Source: JBCCQH01 sp039024435 (GTDB lineage: Bacteria; Bacteroidota; Bacteroidia; J057; JADKCL01). From it: a DNA stretch of 11,224 bases. The translations under genes and the position numbers were made by a program. The notes beneath the pieces are model-generated. The model did no database searches. It was not told where the DNA came from and worked only from the letters and a program-made list of their open reading frames with translations. Positions 1 to 6,894 of the stretch are shown piece after piece (position 1 is the first letter of the stretch; each line of letters opens with the position of its first letter). Where the stretch lies: the NCBI GenBank assembly GCA_039024435.1, contig JBCCQH010000159.1, forward strand, positions 1 through 11,224, given 5' to 3'.

Positions 1-49
1 ATTCCTCACGATCTCCTCCTTGCTCCTTTGTCGCGCGTCGCGATGACAC
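1..49 (-). repeat. Dispersed intergenic repeat-like sequence, cut by window edge
   Basis: Read on the minus strand, this stretch begins GTGTCATCGCGACGCGCGAC and runs into a purine-rich part (AAAGGAGCAAGGAGGAGATC). It looks like the widespread intergenic repeat type that starts GTCATTGCGAG, has a GCGAC block and ends near an AATCTC motif. The assignment is from memory of that repeat style, not from a copy elsewhere in this window, and the element may continue beyond the left edge. No promoter or terminator is evident in it. Confidence 0.35.
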
Positions 50-96
50 AGATGAGGAAGATTGGGCAGAAATACAAACCTGACAAAGTAGAATTA

Positions 97-258
97 GAGG
101 CGGTTTAAATTTAATTCTGCGATTTTGTTATGGCATCTTTTTCCGCCCCTCTTCCGCTATTTTCTCGCCCATAGCTCGGGCTATGGACTCCAAAATGAGC
201 AGCGATGGACAAAAAAATCTGCGCTCGCAAATTTCATCAACCAATTTTAAACCGCCTC
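97..258. repeat. 162-bp imperfect palindrome (MITE-like or structured intergenic element)
   Basis: The ends are a perfect 13-bp inverted repeat, GAGGCGGTTTAAA at 97-109 and its complement at 246-258. The centre is a 7-bp inverted repeat, CCATAGC at 169-175 and GCTATGG at 180-186. Both pairs share the same symmetry axis (177.5). The arms between them align without gaps: by hand I count 50 of 81 positions matching the opposite arm's complement. Transcribed from either strand it would form one long hairpin. It contains no credible ORF. TA occurs just outside both ends (95-96 and 260-261), but this is too short to prove a target-site duplication. It lies 91 bp upstream of the 350-838 gene and may affect its expression. 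Confidence 0.7.
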
Positions 259-349
259 CTACCGCCTTGTCGCCTGATTCCCAAGCCTTGTCCCGCGCTG
301 GCCCCGAAAGCGGGCAAACAATCCCCCGAGGCATTGGGTTCATTTCGGT

Positions 350-838
350 GTGGAAACCACCGAACCCCATTACGAGTTTACCCAAGAAATCCGCCAATTG
401 GAGCCCAAGCGCGGTGCCTATTTTTACTTCACGCTTTCCGCCGCCACCGTGAACGAATTTTCCCGGCAGCGCAAAACCCGGCTCATCTGCGAAGTCGACG
501 GGACCGTCGAATTCCGCTGCGGACTCAATCACCTGGGCGACGGCAACTTCTTTCTCATCCTCGCTACCCGCCACCTGGAAACCCTGGATAAATCCCTCGG
601 CGATACCGTCACCTTTCGCGTACATGAGGATCCCGATCAATTGGGGGTGGACGTTCCCGAAGTACTGACCGTGTTTCTGGCCCAGGATGAACCAGCCCAG
701 CGGATATACGAACGCCTCACCGACGGCAAAAAACGCGCCCTCATCTACACGATCAACCGCGTCAAGAACGTCGACCTGCAGGTCAAAAAGATCATCAAGT
801 TCCTCGAAGAAGAAGAATTCCGCCAACGCAAAAAGTAA
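350..838 (+). CDS. DUF1905 / YdeI-OmdA family protein
   Basis: This encodes a 162-residue cytoplasmic protein with no signal peptide or membrane segment. Residues 1-95 match the DUF1905 pattern: an early EFTQEI strand, a FYFTL strand and a late LGDTVTFRVHED block like the family's GDxVxVxLxxD motif. Residues 100-155 match the OmdA/YdeI C-terminal helical domain: VPEVL, then LTDGKKRALIYTI, then a basic helix ending in KKIIKFLEEEE. The biochemical role is not known; the 'bacteriocin protection' label comes from an E. coli relative. The start is the GTG at 350. The in-frame stop at 275-277 leaves no ATG, GTG or TTG between it and 350, and the family normally starts about here. There is no clear Shine-Dalgarno sequence, as is usual in Bacteroidota. 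The gene is monocistronic, behind the palindrome and convergent with the 944-2770 gene. Family assignment is fairly secure, function is not. Confidence 0.85.
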   Translation: METTEPHYEFTQEIRQLEPKRGAYFYFTLSAATVNEFSRQRKTRLICEVDGTVEFRCGLNHLGDGNFFLILATRHLETLDKSLGDTVTFRVHEDPDQLGVDVPEVLTVFLAQDEPAQRIYERLTDGKKRALIYTINRVKNVDLQVKKIIKFLEEEEFRQRKK

Positions 839-862
839 TTCCGCCCAGATTCCGCTCGGGTG

Positions 863-927
863 TGTTGCCTCCCTGATCCCCCCCGACGCATCCGGTGCCC
901 CGTTGGGAAAGCGGCAACAAATGCGTC
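863..927. other. Interleaved inverted repeats between convergent genes (possible pseudoknot)
   Basis: TGTTGCC (863-869) is complementary to GGCAACA (913-919), and GACGCAT (885-891) to ATGCGTC (921-927). The two pairs interleave rather than nest, so an RNA from either strand could form an H-type pseudoknot of two 7-bp stems. The element fills most of the 105-bp gap between the stops at 838 and 944. There is no U-tract, so it is not a standard terminator. Two 7-bp matches in so short a span could still arise by chance. Confidence 0.3.
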
Positions 928-943
928 CCTCCACCCCACCCGC

Positions 944-2770
944 TCACAATTCAATCCCGCCCAAGAAATCCGCAAACTCCCCCACCACCATTCGGCTCCC
1001 ATTCCGATCAAAAATCGACGCCAGCAGCAAAGCCTTCAGCGAGGGCACCAGACTTGCCGTCCCAATGCGTCGGTACAGGTGCGCGCGACTCCCCGCCGGC
1101 CCCACAATCCAGTGTGCCAGCATCCGCCCGAAATGCTCCACTGCCAGCGGCACCAAATCCTCCCCCATCCATTCGGAATCCGCCGTCATCAACCGCCCCA
1201 ATCCACACCAAGCCGGCGACCAGGCCCGATTCTTCGTCCCCTTGTGGTGGGCCAGCAGCATTTGGTCCGGACGCGGTGGCGACTGCGCCAATCCATATTC
1301 CTGCAACAAAGCCCAGGACCGGGCGCTCGCCACAAAGTAGTCCCGCAAAGCGCCCCAGCCTCCTGGAGTATCCACACCGGGAAAAGGATGCACCGTAGGA
1401 AACAACCCTTCCCAACTCCCGCCCACCAGCGCTTGCCACCGGTCCAACAGGCTGCCCCCCGTCACAAAATCCTGCGCGTACCAGTGGGGACCGCGGGCCC
1501 GCAACCGTGGCAACTGTCTGCGCAACAGCGCAAACAACTCCCCGTCCGCGGGAGCTTCGTGCGCCATTTGGTACAATTGCAGGGCCGTCACAAACCCATT
1601 GGTGGGGGCAGGTTCCACCAGCCCCGCCTCCACAAAACGCACCACGGAGAGGCTGGCTTCCGCTCCATCCCAGGCCAGCCACACCTCGCCGGCCGATCCC
1701 CGCGCCAGGCAATTCAACCCCAAAAACCGGTAGCTGACCTGGACCTGCCGGCGATGCTCCCGCCGCCCGAACCAAGGCAATTTTCCTCCCGCCCGGTGGG
1801 CCGACCGGAGCAACCGCATCGCCCGGTAGGCGTGGTCCGGCCCTCTCCCCCGCCGCCCCTCCAACACCAGCAAGTGCTGGTCCACCGCCGAGCGCGCATT
1901 GATCCACCCCCGATCCGGATCGCCGTCCATTGCGGTCCGCTTCCCCAGCACGATATTGTCGACTGGCGGCACCGTCCTCCCCTGGGTCACCGAACGGGAA
2001 GCCGGCTGCTTCCGCAAAGCCGTCTCCACCGCACGCAAAAACGTGACCGGAAACGCCTTCGTACCCGCATCTTCCGCGAGCAATTCCCGCACCCAATACA
2101 GAGAGCGGAACAGCCATTCACCCGCCGCCACCTCCCGCACATCCAATCCCCCAATCTCCTCCGCCAGGCGCTGGTGCAGGCAAAACGCCAGCGACAAACG
2201 CGGAGTTCCACGGTTGACCTGTCGGCGAAAACCCCGGATCAATTGCTCCAAATAAGCCCGATTTTGTACCCAGAGCCGCGGATAACGCAGCCGATAGGTC
2301 TCCCGCCTCAGGCGCCCCTTGCTGATGTACAAGTACAGCCCATCGAGAAAGGAAGCCTTGACCCGCAGAGCGGTCCCACCCACCGCTTCCCCCATCGGTT
2401 GCGCCAAGCGCACCAATTGGACCAATTGATAGGACGAAACCGATACCTTGATCTCCCCGCGTTCGTTTTTGCCGATGATCGTAATCCGGCGGCGCGAGGG
2501 CGAAATCTGCCGGTAATTCTTGCATCGAATCAGCTCAACTGTGGGCAGGACCTCAGCCAGGATCGTGCACAAATGCTCCAACAAGTGTCGGCATTGGCCG
2601 TAGTTCGGCGGGCCGTCGGCAGGGTCCCAGGCAAAGGCCTTCGCTCCCGGGGCATACTTCACCGCCGTCTGCTCCCGGTAGCGTTCCCGGATCATTTCCA
2701 GCAGGAACCGGGCCTCAGATGGGGAAATGGGCGACTCATTCTTGCGTTGTTTTCTCCTTTTCTTTTCCAT
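944..2770 (-). CDS. Uncharacterised 608-residue protein
   Basis: I do not recognise this protein. It is rich in Arg and Leu, with a strongly basic start (KKRRKQRK at residues 3-10) and no signal peptide or membrane segment, so it is probably cytoplasmic. Residues 15-85 look helical. Residues 90-180 are mixed, with strand-like RRITIIG and aromatic/Arg clusters. The second half is rich in Trp and Gly (for example residues 333, 364, 451, 472 and 530-560). No nucleotide-binding or catalytic motif is apparent. The start chosen is the ATG at 2770, preceded by AGGAAATAAG. An in-frame ATG at 2854 would add 28 residues of unlikely composition. Antisense frames stay open over most of the gene, but their Pro/Arg/Gln/His-rich products look like shadows of GC-biased codons. 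The nearest upstream co-directional gene ends 421 bp away, so it probably has its own promoter. Confidence 0.75.
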   Translation of the reverse strand: MEKKRRKQRKNESPISPSEARFLLEMIRERYREQTAVKYAPGAKAFAWDPADGPPNYGQCRHLLEHLCTILAEVLPTVELIRCKNYRQISPSRRRITIIGKNERGEIKVSVSSYQLVQLVRLAQPMGEAVGGTALRVKASFLDGLYLYISKGRLRRETYRLRYPRLWVQNRAYLEQLIRGFRRQVNRGTPRLSLAFCLHQRLAEEIGGLDVREVAAGEWLFRSLYWVRELLAEDAGTKAFPVTFLRAVETALRKQPASRSVTQGRTVPPVDNIVLGKRTAMDGDPDRGWINARSAVDQHLLVLEGRRGRGPDHAYRAMRLLRSAHRAGGKLPWFGRREHRRQVQVSYRFLGLNCLARGSAGEVWLAWDGAEASLSVVRFVEAGLVEPAPTNGFVTALQLYQMAHEAPADGELFALLRRQLPRLRARGPHWYAQDFVTGGSLLDRWQALVGGSWEGLFPTVHPFPGVDTPGGWGALRDYFVASARSWALLQEYGLAQSPPRPDQMLLAHHKGTKNRAWSPAWCGLGRLMTADSEWMGEDLVPLAVEHFGRMLAHWIVGPAGSRAHLYRRIGTASLVPSLKALLLASIFDRNGSRMVVGEFADFLGGIEL

Positions 2771-2775
2771 CTTAT

Positions 2776-2780
2776 TTCCT
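2776..2780 (-). promoter_or_regulatory. Ribosome binding site that decides the 2770 start
   Basis: On the minus strand AGGAA sits five bases before the ATG at 2770, followed by an AT-rich spacer (ATAAG). It is one of the clearer Shine-Dalgarno-like sites in the window and favours this start over the in-frame ATG at 2854. Confidence 0.5.
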
Positions 2781-2980
2781 AAATGTTGATTGTAATTTTT
2801 ATCGGGGCAGTCCGGTCCGGGGCCAGCATTTGATTTGCGCAGAAATTGTCTCATCCTTTGACAGGAAAGCGCACCAACCTCTGTTATAACCCCCGGATTT
2901 CTCCTATTCTAGCGGAGACATTCGCGGTCGATGCTCTCGGGAACCGGCCGCTATTTTCTCAGCAAAACCCCAGTTATACC

Positions 2981-3097
2981 ATGTTGATTTCTCCCTTTTT
3001 GTCCATCAATGACCATACACTTCCCGACTGCGCGCGCCGGGCGGCCGAAGCCCGGACCCGCTGCGTGGTGCTGTTAGAGGTGATTGAAGGCTTTTGA
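2981..3097 (+). CDS. Possible 38-residue small protein before a terminator
   Basis: This is a short plus-strand ORF from ATG 2981 to TGA 3097, containing DCARRAAEARTRC then a hydrophobic VVLLEVIEGF end. It is listed mainly because a good plus-strand terminator starts six bases after its stop codon, which is the spacing expected of a real gene. Against it, there is no Shine-Dalgarno site, I see no TAnnTTTG-type promoter upstream, and I recognise no family. The transcript may instead be non-coding, or the degraded end of a lost gene. The frame is also open upstream to an ATG at 2846, but that part overlaps the other gene's upstream region and has implausible composition. A 6-bp hairpin (3037-3055) lies inside it. 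Confidence 0.25.
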   Translation: MLISPFLSINDHTLPDCARRAAEARTRCVVLLEVIEGF

Positions 3098-3103
3098 TTG
3101 TGC

Positions 3104-3133
3104 GCCGCGGATATTTTCCGCGGCCTTTCTTTT
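3104..3133 (+). terminator. Rho-independent terminator, plus strand
   Basis: A perfect 7-bp stem, GCCGCGG (3104-3110) with CCGCGGC (3118-3124), has the loop ATATTTT and is followed by CTTTCTTTT (3125-3133). The T-rich tail is only on the plus-strand side, so it should end a rightward transcript. Both flanking recognised genes run leftward. Confidence 0.7.
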
Positions 3134-3191
3134 GTGAGTTGATCGGCGAAGGTCGGGAGTGGCCCTATCCCCGGAATCTTCCCCAAACGGC

Positions 3192-4637
3192 TCAATCGAG
3201 GCGCAGGCCGAGCAAGATGATTTTACTCAACCAATGCCGCAGTGGATGCGCGGGCAATTGTTCCACGTGCTGCCGCAATTTGCGCAAGCGCAGGGTCCGG
3301 CTGATGCCGTTGCGCATGAGTGCCTCGTAAACGGTCCACAACAGCTTTGCGTACAGCCGATAAAAACCAGCGGGGCCAGAAGTATTGCCATTCCGGCGAA
3401 AGAACAGCCGGGTCTTTTCCTTTTCGAAGCTGTAGAAATGCGGGTCGTACTCCTCCTCGGCGAGGGCGATCTCAATCTGACAACGCCACAGGTACAAGCG
3501 ACCGTCTGCCTTGAGGTACCAGTCGTCATTGGCGTAGATGACCTCCTGAAACCGCCGCCGCGCCTCGCGAAATTCGCCTTCATAATAGAGGAGGACCGCT
3601 TCATTGTAGCGGCGAGCGTGGCCGTTTTCGTCACCCGCGATATGCTCGTGGTGGCGACTCAGAAAAGCCCGGGCTTGCCGCAATTTGCCTGCGTGTACCA
3701 ACAGAGCGATCATATTTTTCAAGTCCCGCGGATGGATGACTTTGCCGATCTGTTTGGTCTTCCGAATGAGCATATCGCGGAGCAGGTGCAGGGGCAAACT
3801 TCGCTGTTTCCAGAGGCGCAAGGCTTGGTTGAAGGCCAGCCCCATGAGTTCCTCCCGCACCGCCGGTTCCAGATTTCCGAGGGTTTGGTCGAGTCGGTAT
3901 AAATTTTCCTGAAATATTTCGGCATCCGTCGGGTCCAACTGCATCTGCCGCACCGCCCGGTATCCCCGAAAGAAAGGATCCTCTTCCATTTCCGGCCGCT
4001 GCATCAACTCAGAAAAATAGCCTTCTGGCAATGGAAGCCCCGCATCGGCACTGCCTTGGTTGAGGCGCAGATCGGTGATCAGACAGTGGTAGCGCAGAGC
4101 CTGGGCCAGAATCAATTGCTCAAAGCAGTACCAATTCCGCACCAAGAAATCCTTTTGGCCCAACGATCCTTCCCGCAGCGCGGCTACGTGCATCGTCTCT
4201 TCCCAGGTGAACCCCATGATGAAACGGTCCAGGGACGATTCCCCCTTGGTGCTTTGGTTGCGCAGTTTGCGGTACAGCGGGCGCTCTTCCCGCAGCCAGC
4301 CTTGCTCCCGTACGTATTTCAGTGCGTAGTGGTAGATGTTCATCGATCCAGAGCGCAGCATTTTGACCGCGATGTATTCGTAGATGAACTCGCGCAAGCG
4401 GTAGAGAAATACCTGCAAACGGTTATCGCTGTAGGCAAATTGATCGTTGGGGTGGCAGAGTACGAAGAGTTCCTTCTTACTCAAAGCCGCCCATTTGTGC
4501 TTGCCAAATGCTTCAATGGCCGCATACAGCGGCGGCGAAAGTTCCACAAACCGGGCAAACCGGCAAAGTTCGGCGATCTCGATTTGCGTAAATCGCGCGA
4601 GCATACGTGTCGTGACCGTTTGGTCGAGCCTTTTCAT
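3192..4637 (-). CDS. Uncharacterised 481-residue helical protein with TPR-like segments
   Basis: No named family can be given. The protein looks almost wholly alpha-helical, without signal peptide or membrane segments, so cytoplasmic. Residues 15-95 have the layout I associate with a group of unnamed Bacteroidota proteins: a helix with FTQIEIAELCRFARFVE, then LSKKELFVLCHP, then a YSDNRLQVFLYRLREFI helix. That resemblance is from memory. Residues 300-395 are TPR-like, with repeated small/aromatic spacing (ALLVHAGKLRQARAFL, then EAVLLYYEGEFREARRRF), suggesting a scaffold for protein-protein contacts. The C-terminus is basic and hydrophobic. The start ATG at 4637 follows an AT-rich leader (GGTAAAAT), typical of Bacteroidota. 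Upstream is a possible operator and promoter (4698-4713). It is separated from the secretion genes by a strong terminator and probably forms its own unit. Shared function with the 944-2770 gene is possible but unproven. Confidence 0.8.
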   Translation of the reverse strand: MKRLDQTVTTRMLARFTQIEIAELCRFARFVELSPPLYAAIEAFGKHKWAALSKKELFVLCHPNDQFAYSDNRLQVFLYRLREFIYEYIAVKMLRSGSMNIYHYALKYVREQGWLREERPLYRKLRNQSTKGESSLDRFIMGFTWEETMHVAALREGSLGQKDFLVRNWYCFEQLILAQALRYHCLITDLRLNQGSADAGLPLPEGYFSELMQRPEMEEDPFFRGYRAVRQMQLDPTDAEIFQENLYRLDQTLGNLEPAVREELMGLAFNQALRLWKQRSLPLHLLRDMLIRKTKQIGKVIHPRDLKNMIALLVHAGKLRQARAFLSRHHEHIAGDENGHARRYNEAVLLYYEGEFREARRRFQEVIYANDDWYLKADGRLYLWRCQIEIALAEEEYDPHFYSFEKEKTRLFFRRNGNTSGPAGFYRLYAKLLWTVYEALMRNGISRTLRLRKLRQHVEQLPAHPLRHWLSKIILLGLRLD

Positions 4638-4697
4638 ATTTTACCAATTTTAGAGCCAGAGATTTTATCAAACAGCTTTATGGCATTTTAAAAACAT

Positions 4698-4713
4698 TTT
4701 GCCGGCAAATCTA
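4698..4713 (-). promoter_or_regulatory. Possible promoter box overlapping a palindromic operator
   Basis: On the minus strand TAGATTTG (4713-4706) fits the Bacteroidota -7 consensus TAnnTTTG, about 70 bases before the ATG at 4637. It overlaps a perfect 12-bp palindrome, TTTGCCGGCAAA (4698-4709), of the size of a dimeric repressor site. I could not find a matching TTTG at the right distance upstream, so the promoter call is weak. Confidence 0.3.
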
Positions 4714-4924
4714 CCGTACAAACGCGGACTGGCCGGTTTCCGCACAATCCCCCTTGTCATTTTGGGGCCCAGGTGTCCGGCCCTTGCCCATCGCAAAGCC
4801 GGGTTGAACGCACAAAGACCGCCCCCCCTGGTCCACCCCCACTGACATTTGCCCTTCCCATCCGATCATTCCACTTTCCGGCCGGCCCGTAATATTTCCC
4901 TTCAGAAGTACAGCCCCGCACCGC

Positions 4925-4957
4925 AAAAAAATCCGGTTGGGCCAGAAGCCCAACCGG
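4925..4957 (-). terminator. Strong rho-independent terminator of the secretion operon
   Basis: A perfect 10-bp stem, CCGGTTGGGC (4933-4942) and GCCCAACCGG (4948-4957), has a 5-base loop. On the minus strand it is followed at once by ATTTTTTT (4932-4925). It lies about 120 bases past the stop of the PorP/SprF-like gene and is correctly oriented to end the leftward transcript. Confidence 0.92.
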
Positions 4958-5012
4958 AAGTGTCGCTACAATGTAAGTCTCGTCTATGTCATCGATCTTT
5001 GAGATAAAAAGA

Positions 5013-5060
5013 TGGGATATGTGGGATGAGATAAATGGGATGGGAATGAGTGGGATAGGA
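5013..5060. repeat. Degenerate TGGGAT tract
   Basis: TGGGAT occurs at 5013, 5022, 5036 and 5051, with near copies TGGGAA at 5041 and AGGAT at about 5057. Spacing is irregular (9-15 bases). On the minus-strand transcript it is a run of AUCCC units between the PorP/SprF stop and the terminator. Function is unknown. Confidence 0.55.
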
Positions 5061-5079
5061 TATCTATTAAAATGGTGTT

Positions 5080-6894
5080 TCAATCGTTTTCGGGGTCTTT
5101 GCGGCGAATCCAGCCGTCGGGATCCCCGGGATAATTCTGCGGTCGGCGCGGAAATTTCAGGACGATGTAATTGGCCTGAAACGCCTGCAGATTGGTGTGG
5201 TCGGTGGTGATGCGCGGGGGCTTCACAAATATGGGCCGCCGCCAGTCCTCGGTGTATTCGTAGAGCGATTCTGCCTCGGCGATTTTGTCTACGATGCGAA
5301 ATTGCTCTCCGTAGCGGCGGCGCAGTTCGTAGAGCACCCGACTGCGGATCGCAAACAGCTTGAGGGCCGCCAGTTCCAGGTTGCTCAGGTTGCGGTGCTG
5401 GGGAATGACCACCACAGTGTCTTTTTCATCGACTACCGCCGCAATCAAAATCGAGTCACAGCCCGGGTGAAAGGCGGAAAACTCGCCCTGGTAGACCATT
5501 TTTGAGGCAAATTCGGCATCGGAGGCGTCAAACCGCAGATCTGAGTTGACCTCGATCCAGGCGAGGTGGCGCAGCGCTTCCAGATTTTCCGGGTCGCGTA
5601 CCTGGCTGCTGTCCGGGTACAAGGCGTCCTCGACCACGTGGTCCACGATCCCCCGCACCAGCGCATCGATCCCGGTCCACTCCCGGCCGACCCGCTTGAT
5701 CGCCCCGCCCTCAATGCGCGGCAACTCACCCGAGTACAGCAAGCTCCGGTCCAGCCAGCGGTAGGTCAGGAACACTTCCCTTTCGAAGACCTCCGCAAGA
5801 CTGGTCAACCCCACCGGCCCGGCGGGATCAAGGTATTTTTCTTTGTGGGCCACCTGGGCCGATTCTCCTTGCCAGAAGACCTCCGCGAAGGGCAGCGTGT
5901 CCACTTCAGCATCCCGCAACCGCCCAAACACCCACTGCAAGCCCACATCCACCGTGGGACCAAATGCCTGCCGGGTCGCGAGGGGATAGAGCAGACCAAA
6001 CCGGACCTTGAGCTGTTGCTGCTGGTCCCCGGGGCGGGCCTCAAGCAAGTTCGAGACGAGCGGAAATCCCACCCCTACGGCCACCGCGCGGTCCGTCATC
6101 CGCCAGGCAATCCCGCCCGACAGGCTCCGTTCCGGTATTTGCACCGCTACCCCGATGTCGGTCCCGCCCCCACCGAAAGTCCGCTCTTCCGCCACCAGGC
6201 GCCGGTAGGTCCCCCGCGGTCCGATCCGCAGATTTTCACCCGCCAGAAACAACAGCCTCGCTTCGGCGAGCAAGTGGGGGTACAGCCGCATGCCTTCCAG
6301 TGGACTGCTGATCAGATTGCCGGAAAGCTGGGTGCCGGAAAGGCCCGCATCCAGCCAGAATCCTTCGCCCCGGTGCTGCAGGCTCACGCCAGCGCCCGTG
6401 TTGACCTCCGTGAGGTTCAGATTGGCCGTGGTGATGGGATCGCCCAGATCGTGGATCCGCCGCCCGAGGTAATTGGAGTTCCAGAGCAAAAAGCCGATTT
6501 GGACGCCCAGGCGGATCTGCGTCGCCTCATTCGCCCAAACCTCCGCGGAAACCGTCGGGGCCAGGGCAAACCGCTGCTCGGTGTGCTCGATGTCGTGGAT
6601 CGCGTTCAATCCCCAGCGAAAAATCTCTTTGCTGCCTTGGGGCCGGCCCCGGTAAGCAAGGAACTGGCTGGCTGAACGCCAACCAAGACCTTGCCGTGCC
6701 CGCTGCTGGACCGCCAAATCGAGCTGATTGACGGGCGCAAGCACCGGAGCCGCCGGATTCATAAAGTCCCGTTCCACGAGCTGGTGGACCGACAACGGCA
6801 ATTGTTGCGCCCGGCCACCGGAAACGGTTCCCCAAACCACGGCCCCCAGGAGGAGTGCCAATTTTTTCGCGAAATGAAGGGTAGGCAATTTCAT
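5080..6894 (-). CDS. PorP/SprF-type T9SS outer membrane protein with long C-terminal extension
   Basis: The start is the ATG at 6894, giving 604 residues. The frame is open farther upstream, but this ATG begins a clear signal peptide (basic MKLPTLHFAKK, hydrophobic LALLLGAVVWG, likely cleavage after GGRA near residue 29). Residues 30-325 fit the PorP/SprF family: an early QLPLSVHQLV...FMNPAAPVLAP region like the family's N-terminal YMFNxLxxNPA motif, then alternating amphipathic strands ending in VDVGLQWVFG, as in an outer-membrane barrel. Family members are usually about 300-350 residues. Here some 270 more follow (about 330-604), soluble in character, with a strand-helix segment near 480-540 (ILIAAVVDE, TVVVIPQ, then LELAALKLFAIRSRVLYEL) that faintly recalls an OmpA-like domain. 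Its start overlaps the stop of the upstream substrate gene by ATGA, indicating coupled translation. In Flavobacterium johnsoniae SprF is needed to secrete the adhesin SprB; by analogy this protein probably serves its neighbour. Confidence 0.85.
   Translation of the reverse strand: MKLPTLHFAKKLALLLGAVVWGTVSGGRAQQLPLSVHQLVERDFMNPAAPVLAPVNQLDLAVQQRARQGLGWRSASQFLAYRGRPQGSKEIFRWGLNAIHDIEHTEQRFALAPTVSAEVWANEATQIRLGVQIGFLLWNSNYLGRRIHDLGDPITTANLNLTEVNTGAGVSLQHRGEGFWLDAGLSGTQLSGNLISSPLEGMRLYPHLLAEARLLFLAGENLRIGPRGTYRRLVAEERTFGGGGTDIGVAVQIPERSLSGGIAWRMTDRAVAVGVGFPLVSNLLEARPGDQQQQLKVRFGLLYPLATRQAFGPTVDVGLQWVFGRLRDAEVDTLPFAEVFWQGESAQVAHKEKYLDPAGPVGLTSLAEVFEREVFLTYRWLDRSLLYSGELPRIEGGAIKRVGREWTGIDALVRGIVDHVVEDALYPDSSQVRDPENLEALRHLAWIEVNSDLRFDASDAEFASKMVYQGEFSAFHPGCDSILIAAVVDEKDTVVVIPQHRNLSNLELAALKLFAIRSRVLYELRRRYGEQFRIVDKIAEAESLYEYTEDWRRPIFVKPPRITTDHTNLQAFQANYIVLKFPRRPQNYPGDPDGWIRRKDPEND

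Larger units (their letters stand above)
2771..3191. other. 421-bp intergenic region
   Basis: This separates two co-directional minus-strand genes. It should hold the promoter of the 944-2770 gene, but I could not find a convincing TAnnTTTG box with an upstream TTTG on the minus strand. It does hold the weak small ORF and the plus-strand terminator listed separately. I see no obvious minus-strand terminator after the stop at 3192: the hairpin at 3104-3124 lacks a U-tract when read on that strand. Confidence 0.6.
4638..5079. other. 442-bp intergenic region
   Basis: From left to right it holds the candidate promoter/operator of the leftward gene (4698-4713), about 210 bases of GC-rich sequence in which I see no gene or motif (4714-4924), the secretion-operon terminator (4925-4957), about 55 unremarkable bases and the GGGAT repeat tract. 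A minus-strand frame starting at TTG 5083 is open across it but runs straight through the terminator hairpin and is not believed. Confidence 0.7.

Noticed and set aside
1..108. Frame open from the left edge to TAA 106-108 (35 codons)
   Set aside because: It reads through the repeat-like element and ends inside the palindrome; more likely chance than a gene end.
128..934. 268-codon minus-strand frame opposite the DUF1905 gene
   Set aside because: It spans the palindrome and mirrors a gene with clear family motifs, so it is a shadow.
1008..2117. 369-codon minus-strand frame overlapping the same gene
   Set aside because: The product is Gly/Ala-rich low complexity in a shifted frame, with no family features.
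860..2782. 640-codon plus-strand open frame opposite the 608-residue gene
   Set aside because: Its product is dominated by Pro, Arg, Gln and His, typical of an antisense shadow in GC-rich DNA. The minus-strand frame has balanced composition and a ribosome binding site.
2857..2890. TTTGAC and TATAAC as a plus-strand promoter for the small ORF
   Set aside because: The 22-bp spacing is too long for a sigma-70-like promoter and the second box does not match TAnnTTTG.
4757..5083. 108-codon minus-strand frame starting at TTG overlapping the PorP/SprF stop (TTGA)
   Set aside because: It would translate the GGGAT tract and then the terminator hairpin and U-tract, and its product is low-complexity and unlike any family.
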